From NCBI GenBank assembly GCA_944325685.1, contig CALVBC010000022.1, positions 1 through 53,148 on the forward strand: DNA of 53,148 nt. The letters are read 5' to 3'. The notes beneath the pieces were generated by a model. The model worked only from the letters and a program-made list of their open reading frames with translations. It was not told the origin of the DNA and searched no databases. A program made the position numbers and the translations under genes. The stretch is from an uncultured Erysipelotrichaceae bacterium (GTDB taxonomy: Bacteria > Bacillota_I > Bacilli_A > Erysipelotrichales > Erysipelotrichaceae). Below, piece after piece: positions 40,618 through 51,100 of this stretch; positions within the stretch are counted from its first letter, which is position 1, and every line of letters begins with the position of its first letter.

Positions 40618-42420
40618 TTAGCGAACAGATTTTTTGAATACTTGATAGATCAAGATCTCTATGATCATCAAGATGATCATCACGATGATCGCTATGATGA
40701 TGATCGCTAAGACATTGAAATTAGCGATACTAGCATAGCCATAACTTGTACCAAGTTCATTTAAGAAGGAGGATAGTGGATAGAAGATCAAGATCGCTAA
40801 GATCAAGACGAAGATCATCATCACGACCATCTTGATCATGATATAGCTAGGTACTTTATAATACTTGTCCTTCATAAAGCGCATCTCACCGATGATCTTC
40901 TTTTTATCAAATAGACGATAGACGATGATCGCTAGTAATAAGATACCGATGATCAATATGACATATGGGATGAAGGAGGTAACATCACTATATGCTTGAC
41001 CTGTATCTTCATTGAGCTCACTTTGGATATAAAGCATCGTCTCATTGAACATGAAGTGATCTTGGATATCGCTTAGTGCACTAGCGGCATCGACTTCAGG
41101 ATCGATGATAAAGGAAACATAGTGGAAATATAGGTTATCAAGATCGTGGGCATAGTATTGGGTTATCTTATCTTCACCAAAAGGCGTGGTGATGAAAGCC
41201 ATCGCATTCTCTTCGTTTTCGATGGTGGTGATACCACTGATCGTATATGGGAAGGCTTCAAAAGGAAGGTACTTGTTGTAGTTTGTGGGGTCAGCTTGCA
41301 TCTTTTCGATATAGGCAAGCATCTTCTCATCATCAGCGTACATCTCAGCTGCATCGATCATGTCATTGTACAAAGGGAAAGTCCTTCTTTTGGTACTAGA
41401 GAATTCACTATAGACACTAGGATAAGCCGTCATACCGATGAGCTCCTCAGCGCTTTCAAGATCATAGAGTTTGACCAAGATCTCGGCAGCATTCATGTCT
41501 AATAAGATCACATCGTCGTTTTGCGGTAAAGAGCCATATAAGATCGGCAAAGAAGAATAATCATTGACTAGATGATAAAGCCTAAAGGCATCACGAGAAT
41601 TAAGTCTTCCTACACTATCGTTATAATCTTCAAAGGCTTTACCGCTTTGGATCATCTCTAGATAGCTATCGACATCGGAAAAAAACATGCCATCACTGAT
41701 GATATTGATGACTTCATAGCTTATGATAGAGTCATCTTGTTGCCTGATCTCATATGTACCATCAATGCCTAAAGCATCTTGGGATAAGGTATTAGGAAGA
41801 TCTCTTCCATCAACGATATCGTTAAAGAAGTGTGTTAAAGGATAAAAAGCCTTAGCGCCGATCGCTGAGCCAGTGTTCATATATGCTTCATCGTTACTTC
41901 TGGCACCATATAGGTCATTATAGAAGGCATCGACAGCGATGATATCAGGATCAGATAAAATATCTTTTATATCGCGATAATAGATAAGATCATAATTACT
42001 GTAGAATGTCGATGGGAAAGCCGCATCATACATACGTAAACCATAAAATGACCCTCTTATCGGATCATCGAAACTGCCCGTACCACTGTTAGACATACTG
42101 CCTCTTGATTCGATGATATTATTACCATATTTAAAGATGTCGGTATAATTGTCTTCTTCTTTGATCGAAGTAAACATATTGGATAGTAATACCGTTGATA
42201 ATACGATCATGATCGATAGTAATATATATACGATATTATATAAAGATCTAGCTTTTAAGACTTTTAAAGCTAAAGGAATATGATCCCCAAACCCTCTTTT
42301 GACCTTAGCTCTTTTAGTTACATCAGTATTTAACCTATTGATCTCTTTTATATCGATGATCTTACCTTTTTCAAGATAGTAGATCATATCAACGTAAGGT
42401 GATATGATCGCATCATTACA
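40618..42420 (-). pseudogene. 5'-truncated ABC transporter (ATPase tail plus permease)
   Basis: About 600 codons remain. The first 20 or so (ND ... PYVDMIYYLEKGKIID) are the last strand of an ABC ATPase, normally preceded by the H-loop. After a linker come one membrane helix (about 63-85), a large extracellular domain (about 90-490) and three C-terminal helices, as in fused ATPase-permease (MacB/FtsX-like) proteins. The Walker A, signature and Walker B parts are absent: homology stops near 42417, where a different truncated gene begins on the other strand. The protein cannot work as an ABC pump as encoded here. Confidence 0.75.
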
Positions 42421-43129
42421 GGTAGCGCTCACCTTTAAAAGTGAAGAATTACCATATGCGATGGCCTCTTATCATATGGCAAAGGCGGCCTTTAATAAAG
42501 GCAAGATCTTTGGAGCAGCGCGTTTTAATGATCGCGCTAAAGAGATCTTTAAACAACACAAACTATGTGATCGATATGAGAAATGCGAAATACTCGAAGG
42601 GGTGCTGTTTGCGGAAGATCAAGAATTTGAAAAGGCGATCGCTGTATATGATAAACTATTAAAAAGGCAATTAAAGAAAGCGAGTGCCAATAAATACAAT
42701 ATCATCAATAATTATATCCATTCGTGTATGATGGCAAATGAGTATTTATTAGGAAAGGAGATCATCGATACAATCTTGAATGAAGGAGACATTAGTGATA
42801 GTGTATATTATTTTACCATCTTACATTTTGCCTATAGCTTCAATGATAAGGAGTTGTTCGTCAGATGGCACGAAGCATACGTTCGATATCATAAAGATGA
42901 ACTATATGACAAAGCGATAAAACTTATGCATTATGCATATATTGAAAATGGCGATATTAAAGATATTAAAGTGATGGTGAAACAGCTAGTCGAAGAGATC
43001 AAAGACATCATGGATAGGGACGATATAGCGTTCATCAGCGATCTTATCAAAGGAGTGTATTTTGATAATAATAATCATAAAGAGTATATCGGTATGATGA
43101 GTTCAATGCTTTCTAGCACACAAAAATAG
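42404..43129 (+). pseudogene. 5'-truncated HTH-TPR regulator, paralogue of the 27.3 kb gene
   Basis: An open frame of 241 codons matching the C-terminal helical part of the regulator at 27286-28512 without gaps at its start: SLQVALTFKSEELPYAMASYHM here against CFQMAMDHNDGSVHYAMSAY... there. The HTH domain and the first TPR half (about 170 residues) are missing. There is no ribosome binding site or promoter for this fragment. The gene is fused at its 5' side to the truncated ABC transporter, and the tRNA-His gene follows. Confidence 0.75.
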
Positions 43130-43152
43130 TGCATAAATAGTGCGTAAAGTTC

Positions 43153-43181
43153 TTTACTTAGATAGAATGATTGACTATAAT
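43153..43181 (+). promoter_or_regulatory. tRNA-His promoter
   Basis: TTTACT (43153-43158), a 17-nt spacer and TATAAT (43176-43181), 12 nt before the tRNA. Confidence 0.75.
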
Positions 43182-43193
43182 ATCTAAGCACAT

Positions 43194-43271
43194 GGCGGTT
43201 GTGGTGAAGTTGGTCAACACACCAGATTGTGGCTCTGGCACTCGCGGGTTCGAGTCCCGTCAATCGCCCCA
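43194..43271 (+). tRNA. tRNA-His (GTG anticodon)
   Basis: A full cloverleaf. The acceptor GCGGTTG (43195-43201) pairs with CAATCGC (43261-43267, one G-U pair). The extra G-1 typical of tRNA-His is encoded at 43194 and faces C73 (43268). The anticodon stem CCAGA/TCTGG encloses the loop TTGTGGC with anticodon GTG. The T arm GCGGGTTCGAGTCCCGT is present. The CCA end is encoded. Confidence 0.96.
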
Positions 43272-43282
43272 TTTGTAAAGTA

Positions 43283-43310
43283 AATTGTCGTTATGACAAT
43301 TTTTCTTTTT
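43283..43310 (+). terminator. tRNA-His terminator
   Basis: AATTGTC (43283-43289) pairs with GACAATT (43295-43301) around a 5-nt loop, followed by TTTCTTTTT. Confidence 0.85.
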
Positions 43311-43353
43311 GGTGAAAAGATGATGAAATACTTGTCTAAGGTAGTGCTAATAT

Positions 43354-43382
43354 TTGAATGTTAGTGGGTAATAGGGTAAAAT
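43354..43382 (+). promoter_or_regulatory. Promoter of the gls24-like/fakA operon
   Basis: TTGAAT (43354-43359), a 17-nt spacer and TAAAAT (43377-43382). AAAGGAG precedes the first ATG. Confidence 0.7.
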
Positions 43383-43409
43383 ATCTGTGCATTTTAAAGG
43401 AGTGAAGAT

Positions 43410-43769
43410 ATGTCTATCAAAAGAAGTACCGGTCTTGGTAATATCAATATCACTGATGAAGCGGTAGCTAATCTCGCTGGTAGTGCCGTTATCGAATGTT
43501 ATGGCGTTGTAGCGATGACTAGCCGTAAATTATTCAAAGATGGATTTTTAGAACTATTAAAAAAAGAGAACTACGCTAAAGGCGTTATCGTTCGTAACTT
43601 ACCAGATGGGATCGAGATCGACCTATATGTCGTCATCTCATATGGGGTCAAAGTCACGGAAGTCGTAAGTGAGATCCAAAAAAGGGTCAAATACAGTCTT
43701 GAGAAAGCTTTGAATATCGATGTCAAAGCGGTCAACGTCTATGTACAAGGGATACAGGTGGTCAAGTAA
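43410..43769 (+). CDS. Asp23/Gls24-family protein (YloU-like)
   Basis: A 119-aa protein of the alkaline-shock/Gls24 family. The order NINITDEAVANLAGSAVIEC, then IEIDLYVVISYGVKVTEV and VNVYVQGIQV, is characteristic. It sits immediately before fakA, as yloU lies before yloV in B. subtilis and many Bacillota, and overlaps it by 1 nt. It is thought to be linked to cell-envelope or lipid functions; the exact role is unknown. Confidence 0.93.
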   Translation: MSIKRSTGLGNINITDEAVANLAGSAVIECYGVVAMTSRKLFKDGFLELLKKENYAKGVIVRNLPDGIEIDLYVVISYGVKVTEVVSEIQKRVKYSLEKALNIDVKAVNVYVQGIQVVK

Positions 43770-45391
43770 TGAAGACGATAGACGGTAAGATATTTCTCGA
43801 GATGCTCAAAAGTGGCAACAACAATCTCGCCAATCACAAAAAAGAAGTCGATGCGTTAAACGTCTTCCCGGTACCAGATGGTGATACCGGTACTAATATG
43901 TCCATGACCTTTGAAAGTGGCGTCAAGGATGCGATCAAGGTCGGTGACAGTGACAATATCAGTGCAGTAGCTAAAGGCTTATCTAAAGGTCTACTCATGG
44001 GGGCTAGAGGTAATAGTGGAGTCATCACTTCCCAGATCTTCCGTGGCTTCCATAAAGCCATCGACGGCAAAGAAACGATCGATGTGAATGATGTCGCTGA
44101 AGCCTTTGAAAATGGCGCTAGAGTCGCTTATAAAGCGATCATGAAGCCAGTTGAAGGAACGATCTTAACGGTCATCAGAGAGGCTAGCTGGTATGCTAAA
44201 CACAATCTAGAAGAGACCAAAGATGAAGCGATCGAAGAGTATTTCTCTAAGCTTCTTGACTACGCTAATGAGTCCTTACAAAGGACACCAGATCTATTAC
44301 CGGTCTTAAAAGAAGTCGGTGTTGTCGATAGCGGTGGTACAGGTCTTGTCAAGATCTTAGATGGCATGAAAGAAGCGCTATATGGTCGTCCGATCGAAGC
44401 TAAAGAAGCTTCAGCTACGATCGAAAATGCAGCGATGAGCGTGGAAAATGATGAGTTTGGTTATTGTACTGAATATATCATCCGTTTGAATAAGGAATAT
44501 CACGATTTTGATGAAAATCGCCTTAAGAATAAACTAGCAGCGATCGGCAATTCTTTGGTCGTTGTCAAGGATGAAGATCTTGTCAAAGTGCATGTCCATA
44601 CTTTAAAGCCAGGTGATGCCTTAAATATCGCCCAAAGATATGGTGAATTCATCAAACTCAAGATCGAGAATATGCAAGAACAGCACACCAACCTCGGTGA
44701 AAATGCGCCAGATAAAAAAAGAGAACACAAGAAATACGGTGTCATCACGGTAGCGGCAGGTGAAGGGGTGACCAAGGTCTTTAAAGACCTCAGGGCTGAT
44801 GTCGTCATCAGCGGTGGTCAAACGATGAACCCATCGACTGAGAGCTTCTTAGATGAGATCGATAAATTAGATTGTGATCACATCTTTATCTTCCCTAATA
44901 ACTCCAATATCGTCTTAGCGGCAAATCAGGCAGCTACGATGCGTGAAGATCTCGATATCAGGGTCGTCCCTAGTAAGTCGATCCAAGAAGGATTAGCGGC
45001 TTTAAGTCTATTCAATCCAGAAGGTGATGTCGAAGATAACTATAAGGAGATGGAAGAAGAGATCGGTAATATCCGTTCAGGATCGATCACCTATGCGATC
45101 AAGGACACATCATTAAATGGTGTTGAGGTCAAACAAGGTGATTATATCGCCATGTTCAATAAGGAGATCGTCTCAAGCCAAGAAGACAAGCTCCAGGCCG
45201 TCTATGATCTCATCGACAAGATGGCTGAAGATGAAGATGCCGAGATCATCACCGTCATCACTGGTGAGGGGACAAATACCAAAGAGGCAAAACAAGTCGA
45301 AGAATATATCAATACCCACTACGATCATCTCGATGTCGATATGATCAAAGGTGATCAACCGGTATACAGTTATCTCATCGGTATCGAATAA
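43769..45391 (+). CDS. fakA: Fatty acid kinase FakA (YloV, DAK2 domain)
   Basis: A 540-aa kinase that phosphorylates FakB-bound fatty acids for phospholipid synthesis. The N-terminal DAK2 domain (about 1-210) shows NVFPVPDGDTGTNM, with the aspartates that bind magnesium, and GARGNSGVI. A middle domain and a C-terminal DegV-like part (about 320-540) complete the family layout. The start overlaps the gls24-like stop. FakB is not in the window. It is followed by a terminator. Confidence 0.94.
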   Translation: MKTIDGKIFLEMLKSGNNNLANHKKEVDALNVFPVPDGDTGTNMSMTFESGVKDAIKVGDSDNISAVAKGLSKGLLMGARGNSGVITSQIFRGFHKAIDGKETIDVNDVAEAFENGARVAYKAIMKPVEGTILTVIREASWYAKHNLEETKDEAIEEYFSKLLDYANESLQRTPDLLPVLKEVGVVDSGGTGLVKILDGMKEALYGRPIEAKEASATIENAAMSVENDEFGYCTEYIIRLNKEYHDFDENRLKNKLAAIGNSLVVVKDEDLVKVHVHTLKPGDALNIAQRYGEFIKLKIENMQEQHTNLGENAPDKKREHKKYGVITVAAGEGVTKVFKDLRADVVISGGQTMNPSTESFLDEIDKLDCDHIFIFPNNSNIVLAANQAATMREDLDIRVVPSKSIQEGLAALSLFNPEGDVEDNYKEMEEEIGNIRSGSITYAIKDTSLNGVEVKQGDYIAMFNKEIVSSQEDKLQAVYDLIDKMAEDEDAEIITVITGEGTNTKEAKQVEEYINTHYDHLDVDMIKGDQPVYSYLIGIE

Positions 45392-45420
45392 TTGGATCAT
45401 TTGATCCAATTTTCTTTTTT
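45391..45420 (+). terminator. Terminator of fakA
   Basis: ATTGGATC (45391-45398) pairs with GATCCAAT (45403-45410) around a 4-nt loop, followed by a long T-rich run. Confidence 0.9.
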
Positions 45421-45460
45421 TGTCTAAATAGAGATCAAGAAATGAGTGTATAATACACCT

Positions 45461-47458
45461 GTGACTGCTATCGATACATTAAAACTCACAGATAAACGTC
45501 AAGAGATCTCTAAGATCATGGGTTTTGATAGTGCTGAAGATATCTTAGAGCACTATCCATCGCGCTATGAAGTCAACTATCTCAATAAGAAAGAAGAGTT
45601 TATCAAAGGGGCTAGAGTGACCTTTAAAGGCAAGGTCATTGGACCGACCAAGTATATCCAAGTCGGTTTTAAAAGAAGTGTCGTCAGATTCAAATGTATC
45701 GATCAAAATGATCAAGAATTAAATTGTACCGTCTTTAATCGACCATGGGCTTATCAGCAGATCAAAGAAGGTCATGAAGTCATCGTGATCGGGACGGTCG
45801 ATGGTCCAGGTCGTATCAATGTGGTCAACTACTACATCGATAAAGACATCAAAGATATCTTGGGTATCAAACCGATCTATCCAGTGAAGGCTGATGTGAC
45901 CCAAGCCATGATCAAATCTTTGATCAAACATGTGCGTATCAAGATGCGTGGCCAGATCGAAGATGATATCCCATTATCCTTACGCAAGGAACACGGTCTT
46001 ATAAGCCGTGAAGAAGCGATCAACTACATCCATGAACCTAAAAATGCCGATGAATATAAACGGGCTTTAAGTAGGTTAAAATACGAGGAATTTTTAAATT
46101 TCTACTTGGCTTTATATATGCGTCAAGTACCGACATCTTTTAAAAAGGCTAAGTCATTTTCACTAGATAAGATCAATGAACTAATAAGTGGACTACCTTT
46201 TAAGCTTACTAAAGACCAACTATCGGTCATCAAGGAGATCTTGATCGATCTTAAGAGTGACCGTTTGATGATGCGTTTAGTCCAAGGTGATGTCGGCAGT
46301 GGTAAGACGATCGTCGCGATCATCGCTTTATATGCTAACTATCTAGCTGGCTATCAAGGGGCGATGATGGCACCGACTGAGATCTTAGCTAAACAACACT
46401 TCACATCGGTAAGTGAATTATTAGCGCCTTTAGGGGTAAATGTCGCTTTATTATCAAGTTCGACTAAAGAGCGTAAGGTTTTGATCAAGCGCTTAGAAGA
46501 TGGTGATATCGATATCATCGTCGGTACCCATGCCTTATTCTCCGATGATGTCAAGATGGGGAAACTGGGTCTAGTTATCACCGATGAGCAACATCGCTTT
46601 GGGGTCAATCAAAGAAAGCGCCTATTAGCTAAAGGTGACGATGTCGATTTCCTTTTGATGTCAGCTACACCGATCCCCCGTACCTTGGCATCGGCCATCT
46701 ATGGTGATATGGCGATATCATCGATCTATACGATGCCAAGTGGTAGGAAGGGTTGCGATACTTTGGTCATCTACCAAAACAAGATCGACCTAGTAGAAGG
46801 GGAGATCAAAAAGGTCTTACGCGAAGGAAGACAGGTCTACATCATCGCTAGTGCCATCGACAAAAGCGAAGTCGATGGGATGGTCGATGCGATATCGCTG
46901 TATGAGAAATTAAAAAGGGTCTTTGACCCTTATGTGACCGGATTGCTTCATGGTCGATTGACCAATGCGCAAAAGGATGTGATCATGGATGACTTTGCCC
47001 AAAACAAGATCCAGGTCTTAGTGACGACGACAGTTGTGGAAGTTGGGGTCAATGTGCCCAATGCCACCTGCATGGTGGTCTATAATGCCGAACGCTTTGG
47101 CCTTAGTCAACTCCATCAATTACGAGGACGGATCCAAAGGTCAAACTACAAAGGTCGCTTTTTCCTTTTATGTGATGGACTAGGTGAAGATGTCAAAAAG
47201 CGTCTTGATGTCTTAGCTAATACCAGCGATGGCTTTAGGATCGCTGAAGAAGACCTCAAATTACGAGGCCCTGGTGATCTATTAGGCACAAGGCAGAGTG
47301 GTCTTCCGAGCTTTGTCTTAGGGGATCTTTTGAATGATCGGATGTTTATCGATGCGGCCCAAAGGGATGCGCATATGATACTAGCGAATAGTGATCGAGA
47401 TGAATATCAAAAGATCATCGCAAAGGCTAAACAAAATATCAGTGATAGTTTAGGTTAG
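45461..47458 (+). CDS. recG: ATP-dependent DNA helicase RecG
   Basis: A 665-aa branched-DNA helicase remodelling stalled forks. An N-terminal OB wedge (about 60-150) comes first, then helicase motifs: GDVGSGKT (Walker A), APTEILA, DEQHRFG (motif II), SATPIPRTL (motif III), and the C-terminal QLHQLRGRIQRS and RLDVLANTSDGFRIAEEDL parts. I choose GTG 45461, since the in-frame GTG at 45446 overlaps the -10 hexamer TATAAT (45449-45454), which ends 6 nt before 45461. No Shine-Dalgarno exists, so the message is probably leaderless. Confidence 0.94.
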   Translation: MTAIDTLKLTDKRQEISKIMGFDSAEDILEHYPSRYEVNYLNKKEEFIKGARVTFKGKVIGPTKYIQVGFKRSVVRFKCIDQNDQELNCTVFNRPWAYQQIKEGHEVIVIGTVDGPGRINVVNYYIDKDIKDILGIKPIYPVKADVTQAMIKSLIKHVRIKMRGQIEDDIPLSLRKEHGLISREEAINYIHEPKNADEYKRALSRLKYEEFLNFYLALYMRQVPTSFKKAKSFSLDKINELISGLPFKLTKDQLSVIKEILIDLKSDRLMMRLVQGDVGSGKTIVAIIALYANYLAGYQGAMMAPTEILAKQHFTSVSELLAPLGVNVALLSSSTKERKVLIKRLEDGDIDIIVGTHALFSDDVKMGKLGLVITDEQHRFGVNQRKRLLAKGDDVDFLLMSATPIPRTLASAIYGDMAISSIYTMPSGRKGCDTLVIYQNKIDLVEGEIKKVLREGRQVYIIASAIDKSEVDGMVDAISLYEKLKRVFDPYVTGLLHGRLTNAQKDVIMDDFAQNKIQVLVTTTVVEVGVNVPNATCMVVYNAERFGLSQLHQLRGRIQRSNYKGRFFLLCDGLGEDVKKRLDVLANTSDGFRIAEEDLKLRGPGDLLGTRQSGLPSFVLGDLLNDRMFIDAAQRDAHMILANSDRDEYQKIIAKAKQNISDSLG

Positions 47459-47486
47459 GGGGTTTAAAAAAGTGTATAATCAAGAT

Positions 47487-48164
47487 ATGGATATTTTCGC
47501 ATTTTTAGATGAACACGATATAAGATATAACGACAAGCGCTTGATCGAACAGGCCTTTACGCACTCATCATATGTTAATGAACATCGTGCTGGTCTAAAA
47601 GACAATGAACGCTTAGAATTCATGGGTGATGCCGTCTTACAGATCTGGGTATCTAATAAGCTTTACGCTATCAAGCCACCCCTAAAAGAGGGTAAGATGA
47701 CGGTCAAAAGGGCCAATTTAGTTTGTGAGAAAGCGCTAGCGTCCTATGTCAGGGAACACGAACTCAATCGCTTTTTGAAATTAGGCCAAGGTGAAGAGAA
47801 GACCGGTGGTAGGAATCGTGACAGTATCATCGCTGACATGTTTGAAGCACTAGCCGGTGCGATCTATATCGACACCGATTTTGATAATGTCTCTAAGTTT
47901 TTAGAGCTCACGATCGCGCCACATATCAATAAAGGTCTCGATGATGAGCTTGACTATAAGACCAAACTACAGGAATACGTCCAAGCCGATAGCCGTAAAG
48001 CCATCGTCTATGAGACAGAGAGCACCATCGGTCCTAGCAATGATCCGATCTTTACCGTCGTCGTCAAAGTCGATGGGCTCGTCTTTGGTAGAGGTACCGG
48101 TAACAGTAAAAAAGAAGCTCAGAAAGAAGCCGCTAAGAATGCCTTAGCGAAGATGGCCAAGTGA
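47487..48164 (+). CDS. rnc: Ribonuclease III
   Basis: A 225-aa double-strand-specific RNase for rRNA and mRNA processing. The signature NERLEFMGDAVLQ (Leu is more usual than Met in LEFLGD), the metal-binding DMFEALAGAIYID, and a C-terminal dsRBD with the helix KKEAQKEAAKNAL are all present. TATAAT (47475-47480) ends 6 nt before ATG 47487, so the five extra residues from GTG 47472 are rejected. polC begins 1 nt after its stop. Confidence 0.95.
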   Translation: MDIFAFLDEHDIRYNDKRLIEQAFTHSSYVNEHRAGLKDNERLEFMGDAVLQIWVSNKLYAIKPPLKEGKMTVKRANLVCEKALASYVREHELNRFLKLGQGEEKTGGRNRDSIIADMFEALAGAIYIDTDFDNVSKFLELTIAPHINKGLDDELDYKTKLQEYVQADSRKAIVYETESTIGPSNDPIFTVVVKVDGLVFGRGTGNSKKEAQKEAAKNALAKMAK

Positions 48165-48165
48165 T

Positions 48166-51100
48166 ATGCGTTTTTCGATAAGTGATTTTCAAAAGCGCTA
48201 TGATCTAGCCCTATATCATGATCTATTAGAGGGCCTTATGATCGAAGGGGTCGTCTATCTAAAGAAGAAAGATGAAGTCCTCATCAAGGTCAAAAGCCCT
48301 AAGATCTTACCGTATTGTGTCTATCGTGATCTTAAAAGTTACAGTGATAGTTTGATCGATCATCAGGTGACTTTATTCATAAGGGCTGATGATCAAGAGT
48401 TGTCTTTATGTGAATTAGCCAAATATTTAAAAGCTTATAGTGAAGATAACGATATGGCTTTTAAGTCGGCTTTACCGACGATCAAAGACGATCAGATCAT
48501 CATCAAATATGACCAACAAAAACACTATGACACCGATGGTCCATACTTCGATGACTTAAGGCATTACTTAAAGGATATTGGCTATGAGCGCACGATCGAT
48601 TTTGCCTATACAGAAGATAAGGAAGCTAAAGAGGTCACGATCAAAGCCAGTGATGTCGTCGTTGATAAACCAAAGGTAGTAGTTGAACCTGAGCGCAAAT
48701 GGCGCAAGTCGCGCAAGTTCGATACCAGTACTTACATGGTCATAAGGATCGATGACCTAAGTGAAGGCATCGATAAGGTAGCGATCGATGGGGAGATATT
48801 TAAGGTCGATGAAGTTACGACCAAGACCGGTAAGACGATCCAAACGGTCTATTTAAAGGATGAAGATAATGCCATCCTCATCAAGATCTTTGAGAGCGCC
48901 TATTTCGATAAAGAGAAACTAAAAGCGAATAAAGAAGGGCGTTGGATCCGCGTATATGGTCAATACCGCTACGATGATTTCAGTAAAGATCACGTCTTTT
49001 TTGCCGAGGCGATCGAAGATATCGATCCTAAGATCGTGATCGAAGATGGAGCGATAGAAAAACGCGTTGAACTACATGCCCATACTGATAAATCGGAAAT
49101 GGATGGTATCTGCAGTGCTGATGAACTGGTCAAGGCAGCCTTTAAGATGGGTCATCGGGCTATAGCGATCACCGATCACTATGATGTCCAATCCTTCCCT
49201 GATGCCCAAGCCGCTTATTACGCTTGTAAGAAAAATGATCCAGAGCGTGATTTTAAGGTGCTTTATGGATGCGAGATGGCGATGGTCGATCAAAGGGTCA
49301 ATATCGTATACAATAAGGATGATTCCGATATCGCTGATGCCCACTATGTCGTCTTTGACGTTGAGACATCAGGCTTAAGTAATAAATATGACTATATCAT
49401 TGAATTCGGTGCGGTCACGATGTATAAGGGCAATGTTGAAAGTCGTCTCGATATGTTTATCAAACCACCGGTGGAGATCTCAAGTTTTACCACCGCTTTG
49501 ACCAATATCAAAAACTCCGACTTACAAAAAGCCAAGACCTTTGCCGAATGCAAGGATGAGATCTTAGCGTATATCAAAGACAAGGTCTTAGTTGCCCACA
49601 ATGGCATCTTTGACTATGGCTTTTTAAATGGCGAATTAGCGCGCTTGGGTGAGGGGCCTTTGCCTAATATCGTCGTCGATACCTTGCCTTTAGCTAGAGA
49701 GATGTTTAAAGAGCGCAAACGTTTTGCCTTGGGTAATGTCGCTAATTTCTATCATGTCGACTATTCCAAAAGCGATGCCCATAGGGCGGATTATGATGCC
49801 GAGGTATTAGCTCAGGTCTATAACTTGATGCTTAAAGACTTGAAGGCTAGAGGTATCAAGACCTTTAAAGAGCTTGATGATATCCAAGATGATACAGCCT
49901 ATACCAGGATGAAGCATCCATATCATGTGACGATGCTGGCAAAAAACAAAAAGGGCTTAAAGGATCTCTTTAAGCTTGTCTCGATCGCCCATACTGAGAC
50001 GATCGCCGTCTTTGGTAAAGGTGGGGGCGAAGAAGTCGCGGCTGAACCGCGTATCTTTAGAGATACTTTAAATAGTATGCGTGAAGATCTTCTTATCGGT
50101 AGTGCATGTCTCAATGGTGAGATCTTCACTTTAGCCAGTGAAAAAAGCCAAGAGGAATTAGAAGAAGCGATGCGCTTTTATGACTATATCGAAGTCCAAC
50201 CATTAGAGAACTATCGTCTTTTATATGAAGCTAGTGATCAACTCACCTATGACCGCTTATTAGATGTCATAAGGAATATCATCGCTACAGCGAAAAAATT
50301 AAATAAACCAGTCGTGGCGACTGGTGACTCGCATTATGTGCGCAAAGATGAGAAGATCTTGCGCGATGTCTATATCGGTACTCAGTCGATCGGTGGAGGA
50401 CGTCATCCGCTTTATATCCGCGATGATACCAAGCGCATGACCATTGCTTCACCAGCCCAACACTTTAGAAATACAGAAGAGATGTTAGAGGCATTCAAGT
50501 GGTTAGAAGATGAAGATCTCATCAAAGAGATCGTCATCACTAACCCTAATAAGATCGCTGATATGTGTGATATCATCGATCCGATCCACTCTAAGCTTTA
50601 TACACCAGTCATCGAAGGATCGGATGATAAACTAAGGGATATCGTCTATATGACCGCTAAGGAGCGCTATGGTGATCCGTTAGATGAAAAGATATCAGCG
50701 CGTTTGAAAAGAGAACTTGATGCGATAATCGGCAATGGCTATGGCGTCATCTATTATGTATCGCATCTATTAGTCAAGCACTCCAATGAAGATGGCTACC
50801 TTGTTGGGTCACGAGGATCAGTTGGTTCTTCTTTAGTTGCGACGATGTCAGGGATCACTGAAGTCAATCCTTTACCACCGCATTATGTCTGTCCACATTG
50901 TAAGCACCTTGAATGGATCGATGATCCAGGATGTCTATCGGGTTATAACTTAGAGGATAAGGTATGTCCTGTATGTGGTCATACCATGAAAGGTGATGGT
51001 CAAGATATCCCGTTTGAGACCTTCTTAGGTTTCAATGGTGATAAGGTCCCAGATATCGATCTTAACTTCTCTGGTGAATACCAAGAAAAAGCCCATCTAT

